NCBI GenBank assembly: GCA_947627985.1
Contig: CANQYD010000012.1
Coordinates: 1 to 55,465, forward strand
From: an uncultured Clostridia bacterium
GTDB taxonomy: Bacteria; Bacillota; Clostridia; Oscillospirales; Ruminococcaceae
Reading direction: 5' to 3'
DNA length: 55,465 bases
Part shown: piece by piece, positions 33,992 through 43,557 of the stretch
Layout: each line of letters opens with the position of its first letter
How positions within the stretch are numbered: the first letter of the stretch is position 1
Position numbers and translations under genes: made by a program
The notes under the pieces: generated by a model
Databases searched by the model: none
What the model was told of the DNA's origin: nothing
The model's input: only the letters and a program-made list of their open reading frames with translations

Positions 33992-34948
33992 ATGCCGGAT
34001 TTTTATGCCCCGAAATTTTTCGACAGATTTCGATGTAAAGCGTCGCAGTGTGAAAACCCCTGCTGCGCAGTCGGGTGGGAGATTCCCATCGACGGCGGCA
34101 GCTATGCCTTTTACCTCGACAAAGCGCCGGAAATTGCCGAAAATACGCGGTTTGACGGCGACGGCGACCGAATTTTCCGGCTCCGGGACGACGGCACCTG
34201 CGTTTATTTCAACTCCGCTCACCTCTGCGACCTGATGATAAGAACGGGTCGGCAGTGTGAAATATGCACAAAATACCCGAGATTTTTTGATGAATATGAC
34301 GGTTTTACCGAAGCCGGGATATCCGTCTCCTGTCCGACTGCCGCGGGGATTGTTCTCTCTGCAGAGCCCGAAGATTATGCAGATATTGGAAAACGTCCGA
34401 CGGATGATCCCTTCCTCGGAACGCTTCTGAAAGCCCGGGAAAATGCGATGGCAAATGCTTTTGCGGGCGATCCCGACGAAGCCGCGGACAAGACCGTCGG
34501 GTATGCGCTTGGAGTTCAGAGGCTTATCGATTACGGCGAAATCGAGCGGCTTGATGAGGTAAAATTCGAGGCGGCGCGCATGATCGGGGCTGAGGAGCTC
34601 GATTGGGCTCGGGGGCTGATCTATGAAAAGTCGGAGATTCTGAGCGAGCGCTGGAAGGAACTGATGAGTCCGCAAATGCCGATGGCAAAGGCGTTTGAGT
34701 GCGATTTAAAGCAGAAAAGAGGGTACCTCGCGTATTTTATCTACCGATATTTTCTGAAGGCGATCAACGACGACGACCTCATCACCCGAGCGGTTTTTAT
34801 CCGCGTGATGTACGGGTTGGCGGATAATCTTCCCCAAAAATATTCGCATAATGTACAAATTATTTCCCGAGAAATTGAACATGACGACGAAAATATTTCC
34901 CTTATAATGGAAAATCTCCTTGAAAAATTCGGACTTGACGACATCTGA
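33992..34948 (+). CDS. FliB-like (flagellin lysine-N-methylase-type) cysteine-rich protein
   Basis: This 318-residue protein begins MPDFYAPKFFDRFRCKASQC, then CENPCCAVGW and LCDLMIRTGRQCEICTKYPR, the cysteine clusters of FliB and YkgJ-type proteins, which likely bind a metal centre. FliB methylates flagellin lysines in Salmonella. No flagellar gene is present in this window, so the target here may be different. It starts 26 bp after gtrA and ends the unit. The C-terminal half is helical and not otherwise recognised. Confidence 0.82.
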   Translation: MPDFYAPKFFDRFRCKASQCENPCCAVGWEIPIDGGSYAFYLDKAPEIAENTRFDGDGDRIFRLRDDGTCVYFNSAHLCDLMIRTGRQCEICTKYPRFFDEYDGFTEAGISVSCPTAAGIVLSAEPEDYADIGKRPTDDPFLGTLLKARENAMANAFAGDPDEAADKTVGYALGVQRLIDYGEIERLDEVKFEAARMIGAEELDWARGLIYEKSEILSERWKELMSPQMPMAKAFECDLKQKRGYLAYFIYRYFLKAINDDDLITRAVFIRVMYGLADNLPQKYSHNVQIISREIEHDDENISLIMENLLEKFGLDDI

Positions 34949-35019
34949 AAAGCCCGCAGATTATATAATCAGTATAAGCAAATACTATATATAATGCAAA
35001 AAGAAAGGACAACCACTCT

Positions 35020-36756
35020 ATGTACGCAGAAACCAAAGCCCCTTGGCTTAACAACTACGGCGATGTGCCGAAAACGCTTGACTACTTTAAAGGAACAATG
35101 TGGGAAATGGTGGAAGAAGCCGCCGACTCGCGTCCCGACCATGTCGCCTACGACTTCATGGGAAAATCTACCACCTACAGCAAGTTCAAAGCCGACGTCC
35201 ACAACTGCGCCAAAGCCCTGCGCGCTATCGGCGTCAAGCCGGGCGACCGCGTGACGGTCTGCATGCCGAATTGCCCGCAGGCGGTCGTGATGTTCTACGC
35301 GATCAACCTGATGGGCGGCGTCTCGAACATGGTCCACCCGCTGTCGAGCGAGAACGAGATCGCGTTTTACCTGAACGTCTCAAAGAGCGTCTGCGCGCTG
35401 ACTTTGGACCAATTTTTCCCTAAATTTCAGGCGATAAGGAAAAATGTTCCTACGCTCAAAAGCCTCGTGATTGCCGCCGTGAAGGACGAGCTCAAGCCGC
35501 TTTTAAAGATCGGCTACAGCCTCACCGAGGGCAAAAAGCTGCCGAAATTGCCGGGCGAGGAGGTCGGGAATTATCTCACCTGGAAGCATTTTATGGCGAT
35601 GGGTAAGGCGTACGGCGGAAAATATATCTGCCACAAAGACCGCGACGAAGCCGCCGTGATCCTATACAGCGGCGGCACGACCGGCACCACCAAGGGAATT
35701 TTGCTCTCAAATCTCAACCTCAACGCCCTCTCGGCTCAGGTCATCGCCGCCAACCCGATCTACGACAAGGACGACAAGATTCTGTCGGTGATGCCGCTCT
35801 TCCACGGGTTCGGTTTGGGCGTATCTATCCACACATTCCTCTCAAACTGCGGAAGATGCGTGCTTGTGCCGAGGTTTACGCCGAAGACGTACGCCCACGA
35901 TATCCTCAAAACGCGCTGCAACTTCATCGCCGGCGTACCCACCCTCTACGAGGCGCTTTTGCGCCAGCCGGAGATGAAGGACGCCGACCTGAGCTGCTTA
36001 AAAGGCGTATTTTCGGGCGGAGATACCCTCTCAGCCGAACTTAAGAAGCGCTTTGACAAGTTTCTTGCGGACCACGGCGCGAAGGTCACGGTTCGCGAGG
36101 GATATGGAACTACCGAGTGCGTTACCGCGTCCTGTCTGACGCCTCTTCATCTTTATAAAGAGGGCTCCATAGGTCAGCCGTTTGCGGATACGTTTTATAA
36201 AATAGTTGATGTGGGGACGAATATTGAGGTACCCTACGGGACCGAGGGGGAGATATGCATCTCCGGTCCGACGGTCATGCTCGGCTATCTCGACAACCCC
36301 GAGGAGACGCACAACACCCTCAGAATCCACGGCGACGGCAGGACATGGCTCCACACCGGCGACCTCGGCGTGATGGACGAGGACGGGTTTATCTACTTCC
36401 GCCAGAGGATCAAGAGGATGATCATCACCTCGGGCTACAACGTCTATCCGTCGCAGCTTGAGAACGTCTTGGAGGGATTTGAGGCGGTGCAGCTTGCGTG
36501 TGTGATCGGCGTTCCGGATCCCTACAAAATCCAGAAAATAAAGGCTTTCGTGACGCTCAAGGAAGGCTATCAGCCGACCGAGGAGACGAAGGCGAAGCTG
36601 CTTGAATATTGCAGGAAAAATATCGCGAAGTATGCGATGCCCTACGACATCGAGTTCCGCGACAGCCTCCCGACGACGCTGGTGGGCAAGGTGGCGTACC
36701 GGGTGCTCGAGGAGGAAGAGGAGGGGAAGAGGAAGGAGGCAGAGGCGAAGGTTTGA
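35020..36756 (+). CDS. AMP-dependent acyl-CoA synthetase/ligase (class I adenylate-forming)
   Basis: This 578-residue ANL enzyme activates a carboxylic acid to an acyl-AMP and then usually to a CoA thioester. The phosphate loop LYSGGTTGTTKGI (about 212-224), the EGYGTTE box, the LHTGDLGVMDEDGFIYFRQR core with catalytic Asp and Arg, and the late VGKVAYRVL with the adenylation lysine are all intact. AAGAAAGGACAACC precedes the ATG. The acid substrate (fatty or other) is not determined. TATAAT boxes at 34964-34969 and 34990-34995 may hold its promoter, without a well-placed -35. Confidence 0.95.
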   Translation: MYAETKAPWLNNYGDVPKTLDYFKGTMWEMVEEAADSRPDHVAYDFMGKSTTYSKFKADVHNCAKALRAIGVKPGDRVTVCMPNCPQAVVMFYAINLMGGVSNMVHPLSSENEIAFYLNVSKSVCALTLDQFFPKFQAIRKNVPTLKSLVIAAVKDELKPLLKIGYSLTEGKKLPKLPGEEVGNYLTWKHFMAMGKAYGGKYICHKDRDEAAVILYSGGTTGTTKGILLSNLNLNALSAQVIAANPIYDKDDKILSVMPLFHGFGLGVSIHTFLSNCGRCVLVPRFTPKTYAHDILKTRCNFIAGVPTLYEALLRQPEMKDADLSCLKGVFSGGDTLSAELKKRFDKFLADHGAKVTVREGYGTTECVTASCLTPLHLYKEGSIGQPFADTFYKIVDVGTNIEVPYGTEGEICISGPTVMLGYLDNPEETHNTLRIHGDGRTWLHTGDLGVMDEDGFIYFRQRIKRMIITSGYNVYPSQLENVLEGFEAVQLACVIGVPDPYKIQKIKAFVTLKEGYQPTEETKAKLLEYCRKNIAKYAMPYDIEFRDSLPTTLVGKVAYRVLEEEEEGKRKEAEAKV

Positions 36757-37514
36757 GGGTTCAAAAGGGAAGAACCCTTCTCCTGAATTTTTACCTTTAC
36801 ACTCAGCCCCCTCCCCCTTTTAGGGGGAAGGGGTTCTACTTGACTATAAGTCTGCGCAAAAGTAATACGGGGGTGGGGGTCTGCTTTAAACAGCATATCA
36901 AATTTCCGCTTGCGGGAATTTGATATACCTTTTACCAAGGGCGCGGCGGGTTGGGGTACTATCCATATTATCATGGGCTCCTGTATTTCCCTTGTTATGA
37001 GCTACAAAGCACTTTTTACGACTGCGCTGCTGTTTTGCCGAGCTGCGCTCGGCATTGTGGGGCACCATTGCACGGTTCCCGCAGACGCGGGGTTTTGTCC
37101 AAGAGCACGAGCAATCATGCGTTTTTGATTGCGAAGTGCAATTGGCTACAAAACCAGCTTCTGCTGCCCCTTTCCGGCTTTCCCCTCACCCCCAACCCCC
37201 TCCCCCTAAAGGGGAAGGGGGGCATGAGCCTCGCTTCGCTCGGCTCTGTGGGGCACCATTGCATGGTTCCCCACACCCCTCCGGCTTCGGGCGACTTCGT
37301 CGCCCTCTTTGAAGGCAATTAAAAGCAAAAAGGACAGCTTTAGCTGTCCTTTTTGCGGGGATTTCGCCCGTTGCTACGGGCGACGAGGGGCGCTGCCCCT
37401 CGACCCTGCAGCCTTGAAAGGCTAGCGAACTTTTTGACTTGTCTTTTAGATGGTAAAGTGCTGAATCTGACCTCTGACCTCTGTCCTCTGACCTCTGTCC
37501 TCTGACCTCCGATC
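36757..37514. repeat. Repeat block between the acyl-CoA ligase and SGNH genes (block 4)
   Basis: Convergent gap with no gene. It holds in inverted order the modules of block 1: AAATTTCCGC/GCGGGAATTT (36900-36921), the GTGGGG/CCCCAC pairs near 37055 and 37248-37274, GGGCGACTTCGTCGCC (37289-37304), the AAAGGACAGC-TTTA-GCTGTCCTTT hairpin (37329-37352) and a GACTTGTC terminus near 37437. The GAGCAATCA/TGATTGC module lies near 37107-37135, and TCTGACCTCTGTCC short repeats finish it (37468-37510). Confidence 0.75.
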
Positions 37515-38744
37515 CTAATCCGTATACGCCACCGCCAGCACCTGCAAATCGCTCTTCTCGCTTCCCTCTTTGGCGTGGAATTCCAACCGGTACTTCCCCT
37601 TATTGAAGCTCCTGTGCAGCGTACCGACATACGGGCAGCTCCAGCCGCCTTGCTCGTGCTCGTTGAAGGTCTTGGTATCGACCTTCTCGCCGTCAAAGTA
37701 CACCTCGCAGACGAGCTCCGAGAAGCTGTCCTCACCCTTCGACGGATATATCACATACGCGCACTTGCCCTCAAACTCAAACACCAGCGGGTCGTTGTCC
37801 TCCGAGTAGTGCTTCGTCCAGCCGTTTTCATAGTGGAATCCGGTGCTGCCCTTTCTCCACGAGCCCATGTCGATAGGTTCCGCGTCCTTCTCAAGCATGT
37901 GCGCGTTGAAATAAAACTCCGGGAACATCGTCTCCGCGGGAAGCTCCGAATCATTTTCCGGCGTCTCGGCGCGGTTGACTTCGTCATAGAAATATGCGAT
38001 AAAGTCCGCAACTATCGCGTTTCCCTCGGCGTGAGGGTGGGTGTAGTCGTTTGAAAATTCCTCCCACTTCATCGCGCCCTCATCCAAAAGATATGTGATA
38101 CCGTCGGCGTAGCTTATCATCGGAAGATTATAGTTGGCGCCGATCTCTTTTTTCCAGTCCTGAGATGTCCAGCCCTCCTGCATTCTTGCAAACAGGAGCA
38201 CCACCGCGGGCTTAGTCTCATAATCCCAGGCGTCGCGGATCATCGACTCAAAAGCCGCCTTCATGTCCTCTTCGCCGCCGTCGTTGACCGCAAATTCGAT
38301 GAAAATGATGTCGGGATTGTTTGCAAGGACGTCCTTCTCAAACCGGAGCGAACCGAGAGTTGAGGGCGTGCCGGATATCCCTTCGTTAAAGTAGTGAACA
38401 TTTTCGCCCTTGCCCTTGCCGAAAGTATCTTTAAAATAGTTAAACGATCTGTTGGCGTAGCAGGTGTCGAGGTGATCGCCCTCGGTGATGGAGCCGCCGA
38501 TGTAGACGATGTTGACGTCCTCGCCCTTTTCAGCCTTTTCGATGGCTTTTTTCAGGCGATATGTGTTGCCTAATGAAGTCAGCGATTTGAGTTTGGCGTT
38601 GTTCATGTACTCCTCCCACGACGACGGTCGGTCGATCCACTCAAGCCCGTCCTTCACCTGCGCCGCCACCGTCCCGCAGGAAGTCAGCAGTCCCATAGAT
38701 AAAGTCGCGGTCAGAATATAAATAAAAATCTTTCTTAAATTCAT
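37515..38744 (-). CDS. SGNH/GDSL-family lipoprotein hydrolase
   Basis: This 409-residue secreted lipoprotein carries a lipobox MGLLTSCG near residue 20. The SGNH blocks are clear: IVYIGGSITEGDH (Ser nucleophile, about 79-91), FNEGISGTPS (Gly), EFAVNDGG (Asn) and DYTHPHAEGNAIV (catalytic Asp and His). It probably de-esterifies a sugar ester on the outside of the cell; the substrate is unknown. A C-terminal beta-rich domain of about 150 residues may bind carbohydrate. The ATG at 38744 has AAAGGAGAAAAT before it. It is a neighbour of a sugar-import ATPase gene. Confidence 0.92.
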   Translation of the reverse strand: MNLRKIFIYILTATLSMGLLTSCGTVAAQVKDGLEWIDRPSSWEEYMNNAKLKSLTSLGNTYRLKKAIEKAEKGEDVNIVYIGGSITEGDHLDTCYANRSFNYFKDTFGKGKGENVHYFNEGISGTPSTLGSLRFEKDVLANNPDIIFIEFAVNDGGEEDMKAAFESMIRDAWDYETKPAVVLLFARMQEGWTSQDWKKEIGANYNLPMISYADGITYLLDEGAMKWEEFSNDYTHPHAEGNAIVADFIAYFYDEVNRAETPENDSELPAETMFPEFYFNAHMLEKDAEPIDMGSWRKGSTGFHYENGWTKHYSEDNDPLVFEFEGKCAYVIYPSKGEDSFSELVCEVYFDGEKVDTKTFNEHEQGGWSCPYVGTLHRSFNKGKYRLEFHAKEGSEKSDLQVLAVAYTD

Positions 38745-38775
38745 ATTTTCTCCTTTCGCGTTCCAAAAATTCCCT

Positions 38776-38816
38776 ATACCACAACGAGCCCACATATAGT
38801 GGACCCGTTGCGGTAT
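38776..38816 (-). terminator. Long stem-loop after the msmX-like gene
   Basis: ATACCACAACGAGCCCAC (38776-38793) pairs, with G-U and a few mismatches, with GTGGACCCGTTGCGGTAT (38799-38816). On the minus strand GGGAATTTTTGG follows, a weak T-tract, consistent with a terminator downstream of the ATPase gene. Confidence 0.75.
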
Positions 38817-38848
38817 GTAGAGAGCTTAAAAATGAAGATTTACAAAAA

Positions 38849-39991
38849 TTAGTTGATGATGACCTTCTCGGTCTCCTTGTCGAAGAGGTGGATTCTGTTC
38901 GCGTCAAGAGCGCAGGTGATGACGTCCTGAGGTCTTGCGGTGGAACGGTTGGAGACGCGGGCTGTGAGGTTGATGCCCTCGCAGTTGAGGTAGAGATAGG
39001 TCTCGGCGCCCATCATTTCGGCGACGTTGACGGTTGCCTCGATGATACCGGTCTTGGCGGCGGAGATGAACATCTCCTCATCGTGAATGCACTCGGGTCT
39101 GACGCCGGTGATGATCTCCTTGCCGACGTAAGGAGCAAGCGCTTCCTCGTTGACCTTGGACTCGGGAATTTCGATGTAGAACTTGCGTCCTCTTCTCTCC
39201 TTGGTGTCCTCGGAACCGAACTCGATGTTGTACTTGCCGTCGATCTTGACGAGCTTAGAGTCGATGAAGTTCATCTGAGGAGAGCCGATGAATCCCGCTA
39301 CGAAGAGGTTGCAGGGGTAGCTGTAGAGAGTCTGAGGAGTATCGACCTGCTGAATGAAGCCGTCCTTCATGACGACGATTCTGTCAGCCATGGTCATAGC
39401 CTCGGTCTGGTCGTGGGTAACGTAGATAAAGGTGGTGCCGAGCTTCTTATGGAGGAGCGCGATCTCGGTTCTCATCTGAGCACGAAGCTTAGCGTCGAGG
39501 TTGGAAAGAGGCTCGTCAAGAAGGAAGACCTGCGGCTCGCGGACGAGGGCGCGTCCTAATGCGACACGCTGTCTCTGACCGCCGGAGAGAGCCTTCGGCT
39601 TTCTGTCCAAAAGGTGGGAGATATCGAGGATTCTTGCTGCTTCCTCGACCTTTCTTGCGATCTGATCCTTAGGGGTTTTTCTGAGCTTAAGACCGAACGC
39701 CATGTTCTCGAAGACGGTCATATGCGGATAGAGAGCGTAGTTCTGGAAAACCATCGCGATATCTCTGTCCTTCGGGGCGATGTCGTTTACAAGGCGGTTG
39801 CCGATGTAAAGCTCGCCGTCGGTGATCTCTTCAAGACCTGCGATCATGCGCAGCGTGGTGGACTTGCCGCATCCGGAAGGACCTACGAAGATGATAAACT
39901 CCTTGTCCTTGACCTCGAGGCAGAAGTCGGAAACCGCGACTACGCCGCCGGCATACTTTTTGTAGATGTGCTTGAGTGATAAGCTTGCCAT
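38849..39991 (-). CDS. msmX: Sugar ABC importer ATPase (MsmX/UgpC type)
   Basis: This 380-residue CUT1-family ATPase has Walker [11 protein letters not shown] (38-47), Q-loop [11 protein letters not shown], signature [16 protein letters not shown], Walker [15 protein letters not shown] and [10 protein letters not shown], then the C-terminal TOBE-like regulatory domain with ITGVRPECI. MsmX-type ATPases power several separate sugar importers. No permease lies beside it, as is usual for such shared subunits. A promoter and a stem-loop bracket it as a single-gene unit. Confidence 0.95.
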   Translation of the reverse strand: MASLSLKHIYKKYAGGVVAVSDFCLEVKDKEFIIFVGPSGCGKSTTLRMIAGLEEITDGELYIGNRLVNDIAPKDRDIAMVFQNYALYPHMTVFENMAFGLKLRKTPKDQIARKVEEAARILDISHLLDRKPKALSGGQRQRVALGRALVREPQVFLLDEPLSNLDAKLRAQMRTEIALLHKKLGTTFIYVTHDQTEAMTMADRIVVMKDGFIQQVDTPQTLYSYPCNLFVAGFIGSPQMNFIDSKLVKIDGKYNIEFGSEDTKERRGRKFYIEIPESKVNEEALAPYVGKEIITGVRPECIHDEEMFISAAKTGIIEATVNVAEMMGAETYLYLNCEGINLTARVSNRSTARPQDVITCALDANRIHLFDKETEKVIIN

Positions 39992-40097
39992 TTAATTGGC
40001 CTCCCTTTCGAGAAATATTTTCAGGCTCTCGCAGTGCACTTCACTAAAGCGCGCTCCGCGCCCTGTCATACTAATACAGAATTAGTTACTCTTATAT

Positions 40098-40126
40098 TAT
40101 AGTCAAAAAGTGCTCTTTGCACAAGT
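40098..40126 (-). promoter_or_regulatory. msmX promoter
   Basis: On the minus strand TTGTGC (40126-40121) is followed after 17 bases by TATAAT (40103-40098). A GTGC/GCAC inverted repeat lies between them (40112-40124). Confidence 0.7.
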
Positions 40127-40195
40127 GTTTTTTTTAACAAAGTTATTTGCCGGGCTTTATTTAATTTGACGGAAAAAGATGGTTAAGTTCATTTT

Positions 40196-40900
40196 TCAAC
40201 ATGATTTCAGCAAATTTTCCTCATCTTTTGTGAGCTCCCGGCAGTCTCCCTCTTCAAGGTTGGGGTCGAGATGAATCCCCGCGATCTCGAGGCGTTTTAA
40301 GTAGATAACTTCGTTGCCGGTCGCCTGAAACATTCTCTTGATCTGATGGTATTTTCCCTCTTTTATGTACAAAAAGCACTCTTTTTCGCTGATTATCTCG
40401 ATTTTTGCGGGCAGAAGCTTATCCCCCGAAATTTCCATTCCCGACTCAAAGAGAGGTTGGACTTCGTCCGGGATATTATCCCGAAGGCGGACGAAATATT
40501 TTTTTGCGACGTGATTTTTCGGGGAGAGAATGCGGTGGGCGAGGGCGCCGTCGTCGGTGATTAAAACGAAGCCTACGGTGTCCTTATCGAGTCTTCCCGC
40601 CGGGAAAAGACCCGCTCTGCGAAGCTTAGGCGGGAGGAGGTCCGTTACAGCCTCCGAAAGCCCGTCCCGGGTCGCGCATACAACTCCGGCGGGCTTGTTG
40701 AGCATGATATAGAGATATTTTTTGTAGCCGAGTTTTTTGCCAGAGACGGTGATCTCATCGCGCTCGGGGTCGGCTTTTTCATCAGCCGAGCGGACCGGTC
40801 TGCCGTTCAGCTTTACCTCGCCTCGGCGGATCAGGTCTTTTACGTCCCTGCGTGAAAGATCGGGGGACTGCGAGGCTATGAGCTTGTCTATACGTTCCAA
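40196..40900 (-). CDS. RsuA/RluB-family rRNA pseudouridine synthase
   Basis: This 234-residue protein has an N-terminal S4 RNA-binding domain (ERIDKLIASQSPDLSRRDVK, then RGEVKLNG) and the RsuA-type catalytic core with GRLDKDTVGFVLIT (catalytic Asp about residue 105), plus IKEGKYHQIKRMF. It converts a specific uridine to pseudouridine in ribosomal RNA. The TTG at 40900 is the start because AAAAAGGAGGATCACC sits directly upstream. Upstream frames run into palindromic repeats. It is not clear whether it acts on 16S or 23S rRNA. Confidence 0.92.
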   Translation of the reverse strand: MERIDKLIASQSPDLSRRDVKDLIRRGEVKLNGRPVRSADEKADPERDEITVSGKKLGYKKYLYIMLNKPAGVVCATRDGLSEAVTDLLPPKLRRAGLFPAGRLDKDTVGFVLITDDGALAHRILSPKNHVAKKYFVRLRDNIPDEVQPLFESGMEISGDKLLPAKIEIISEKECFLYIKEGKYHQIKRMFQATGNEVIYLKRLEIAGIHLDPNLEEGDCRELTKDEENLLKSC

Positions 40901-40936
40901 GGTGATCCTCCTTTTTACTTCTGCGGGAAGGGGGAG

Positions 40937-41033
40937 GGGCGCAGCCCGTTCGCTCGGCGAAGCCGAGCGAACAAGCCGCCGACTTCGTCGGCGGCGGCAC
41001 CCGGCGGCTTCGCCGCCGGGGTGGGCTGCGCCC
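40937..41033. repeat. Cloverleaf palindromic element, copy D
   Basis: The outer pair is GGGCGCAGCCC with GGGCTGCGCCC. It encloses GTTCGCTCGGC-GAA-GCCGAGCGAAC, GCCGCCGAC-TTC-GTCGGCGGC and CCCGGCGGC-TTC-GCCGCCGGG. Confidence 0.88.
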
Positions 41034-41207
41034 ACAGCACCCCTACTCCCTCGCAACCCCCTGCATAAACCCGCCCAGCTCGGTGCTGAGCCTATCCTTA
41101 CCAGCCAAGCCCGATAGGCGCTCATAAGGTTGGGCAAAAAGTTCGGGCTTGCAGGACGGGTACCCGGGTGCAGAGTGCCCGATTTTCATAATCTGCGGAA
41201 GGTGGGA

Positions 41208-41301
41208 GGGCGCAGCCCGTTCGCTCGGCTCCGCCGAGCGAACAAGCCGCCGACTTCGTCGGCGGCTCCCCGGCGGCTTCGCCGCCGGGTGGGCTGCGCC
41301 C
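41208..41301. repeat. Cloverleaf palindromic element, copy E
   Basis: This is a close sibling of D; the first hairpin is GTTCGCTCGGC-TCC-GCCGAGCGAAC, so the loop has changed to TCC while the stem is unchanged. Confidence 0.88.
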
Positions 41302-41312
41302 ACATCACCCCC

Positions 41313-41765
41313 CTACTCCCTCGCAACGCCCTGCATAAACCCGCCGAGCTCGGTGCAGCTTATGTCGGCGCCCACAAGGCACCCGTCGCAGACGAGCAGG
41401 TTGGCGACCATGTTGTCCGGGTGCTCCTCATAGTTTAAAATCCTGAACGAGTAGACCGTCGCAGGCTCGCCGCGGAATTTATCGAGGTCGAACCCCTGCT
41501 GCTTCTGAAGGTCGTTGTACTTGGTGTAGACCTCGTTCCACTCCTCGGGAATGGTCACGTCGCGGATATTTATCGCCTGATCCGACGTCTCCCAGCCTAA
41601 ATTCCGGAGGAATTCGATCATCTCAGCCTCGCTGCTTAATTTCACCGCTTTCCTGCCGATGAGCCGATTCAGCCCGTAAACCGCGGCGAAAATAATCGCG
41701 GCGACTATAAGCACCGTTACCAGCGCCCTCAGTACATTCTTTATTTTTACAGTCTTTACAAACAT
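41313..41765 (-). CDS. DUF4830-domain membrane-anchored protein
   Basis: This 150-residue protein begins with a single N-terminal membrane helix (about residues 12-33). An extracellular domain with FLRNLGWE, then RDVTIPEEWNEVYTKYNDLQ and KQQGFDLDKFRGEPAT, matches DUF4830. The C-terminus ISCTELGGFMQG is also typical. The role of DUF4830 is unknown; members occur in Clostridia envelopes. The 3' end is partly duplicated downstream with a cloverleaf repeat. Its start lies 70 bp after the exporter genes, in the same direction. Confidence 0.85.
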   Translation of the reverse strand: MFVKTVKIKNVLRALVTVLIVAAIIFAAVYGLNRLIGRKAVKLSSEAEMIEFLRNLGWETSDQAINIRDVTIPEEWNEVYTKYNDLQKQQGFDLDKFRGEPATVYSFRILNYEEHPDNMVANLLVCDGCLVGADISCTELGGFMQGVARE

Positions 41766-41835
41766 ATGCTCCTACCCCTTTTATTTTTTTCGGTAGTCAA
41801 GTATATGCTTGTTTTTTATATGTTAGACCCGAGCT

Positions 41836-43557
41836 TTAAGAGAATTGGCTGTTGTAAAGTTCGGCATAGAATCCGCCTTTTTCCATCAGTTCCGAATGCG
41901 TCCCCTGCTCGACGACGTTTCCGTCCCTCATCACCAAAATCATATCGGCTGACATTATCGTTGAAAGACGGTGCGCCACGATAAAGCTGGTCTTTCCGGT
42001 CATCAGCTTCTCAAAAGCCCTCTGGACCCGCAGTTCGGTCTTTGTATCGATATTTGACGTCGCCTCGTCTAAGATCAGCATAGGCGGGGCTGAGAGCATC
42101 ACCCTTGTGATGCATAGGAGCTGCCTCTGCCCGGCTGAGAGATTTCCCCCGTCCTCGCCAACCGGCGTATCGTATCCCTGCGGAAGCCTTTTTATGAAGC
42201 TGTGGGCATGGGTCGCCTTGGAGGCGGCGACGATCTCCTCCTCCGTGGCGTCGGGCTTACCCATGATGATGTTGTCCCTTATCGTCCCCGAGCGAAGCCA
42301 TGTGTCCTGCAAGACCATGCCGTAGCCCTGTCTTAAGGAATGCCTTGTGATATTTCTGATATCCTCGCCCTCGACCGAAATTTTCCCGGAATCCACGTCG
42401 TAAAAGCGCATGAGAAGGTTTATAAGCGTCGTCTTGCCGCAGCCCGTCGGTCCCACAATAGCGACCCTCTTCCCCGGCTCGACTTTAAGATTAAAATTCT
42501 TTATCAGCGGTCTTTTCGGGTCATAGGAAAACGCGACGTTTTCAACAGCCACATTCCCCTTGATGTCCTTAAGCTCCGGCAGATTTTCATCGGAAACCTC
42601 CGGCTCCTGATCGATAAGCTCAAATATCCTCTGCGCGCAGACGAGCGCGTTTTGCAGTTCCGTTATGACCCCGGAAATCTCGTTAAATGGCTTTGTAAAC
42701 TGGTTTGCATATGCTAAGATCGCCGACAGCCCGCCGACCGTCATTCCCCCCGAGATGACCGTCATCGCGCCGACAAGGCAGACAGCCGCATAAACGACGG
42801 CGTTCACAAATCTCGTGGTCGGGTTGACGAGGGAGGAATAGAAAATCGCCCGGCGAGATGTCTTCTCAAGTTCCCTATTGATTTTGTCAAATCTTTCCTC
42901 CGAGCGCCCGCGATATCCGTATGCCGCGACGACCCTCGCGCCTCCCGTCATCTCGTCGATAAGAGCTGTCTGTTCGCCTCTGATGACCGACTGTTTTTGG
43001 AAGAGCGAATGCGTATTTTTCGCGACAAATCTCGCGACAAAGACCGACAGCGGGGTGAGCAAAGCCGCAACAAGAGCAACTTTTAGGCTGATAGAGAGCA
43101 TGAACCCGAAGGTCACGATGATGGTCGCGATACCGGTGAATACCTGTGAAAAACCCATCAGAAGCCCGTCCGCAAAGGTATCGACGTCGGAGATGACCCG
43201 GCTCAGCAGGTCGCCGTAAGCGTTGGAGTCGATATATTTCAGAGGCAGGTGCTCAAGCTTCTCAAAAGCCCTCTCCCGCACGCGTCTGACGGTCTCGAAG
43301 GTGATGCGGTTGTTGATGATACCCATCGCCCACTGCAAAATCGCGCAGATTACGACCACGATCCCCGCTCTTGTCAGGAATTCAAGGATCGGTCCGAAGC
43401 TGACCCCGGAATCCAAAATATTGTCAATCGCGCTTCCGAAGAGTATCGGGACATAGAGCGACAGGCAGATGCTCGCGGCGGCTAAGAGAACCGACATCAT
43501 CAGCGCAGTCCTGCTCTTTCCCAAAAATCCCAGCAATTTTTTTACGGTATTTTTCAT
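41836..43557 (-). CDS. ABC exporter half-transporter, subunit 2 (ATP-binding/permease)
   Basis: This 573-residue protein has six N-terminal membrane helices (to about residue 310) and a C-terminal nucleotide-binding domain with Walker A GPTGCGKTTL, Q-loop MVLQDTWL, signature LSAGQRQLLCITRVML, Walker B MLILDEATSNID and H-loop AHRLSTI. It pairs with the protein from the overlapping gene upstream to form a heterodimeric multidrug or lipid exporter (BmrCD/LmrCD-like). Its Walker B glutamate is intact, so it carries catalytic competence. The substrate is unknown. Confidence 0.94.
   Translation of the reverse strand: MKNTVKKLLGFLGKSRTALMMSVLLAAASICLSLYVPILFGSAIDNILDSGVSFGPILEFLTRAGIVVVICAILQWAMGIINNRITFETVRRVRERAFEKLEHLPLKYIDSNAYGDLLSRVISDVDTFADGLLMGFSQVFTGIATIIVTFGFMLSISLKVALVAALLTPLSVFVARFVAKNTHSLFQKQSVIRGEQTALIDEMTGGARVVAAYGYRGRSEERFDKINRELEKTSRRAIFYSSLVNPTTRFVNAVVYAAVCLVGAMTVISGGMTVGGLSAILAYANQFTKPFNEISGVITELQNALVCAQRIFELIDQEPEVSDENLPELKDIKGNVAVENVAFSYDPKRPLIKNFNLKVEPGKRVAIVGPTGCGKTTLINLLMRFYDVDSGKISVEGEDIRNITRHSLRQGYGMVLQDTWLRSGTIRDNIIMGKPDATEEEIVAASKATHAHSFIKRLPQGYDTPVGEDGGNLSAGQRQLLCITRVMLSAPPMLILDEATSNIDTKTELRVQRAFEKLMTGKTSFIVAHRLSTIMSADMILVMRDGNVVEQGTHSELMEKGGFYAELYNSQFS

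Larger units (their letters stand above)
40901..41312. repeat. Tandem pair of cloverleaf elements with duplicated gene end
   Basis: This gap holds elements D (40937-41033) and E (41208-41301), each followed on its right by a copy of the DUF4830 gene's 3' end. The complete gene ends at 41313; a partial copy of its last codons (reading STELGGFMQGVARE on the minus strand) is at 41043-41087. I infer a tandem duplication of element plus gene end, about 270 bp apart. No gene is present. Confidence 0.85.

Noticed and set aside
38888-39559. A 223-codon frame antisense to the msmX-like gene
   Set aside because: It lies wholly inside the recognised ATPase gene and has no ribosome binding site.
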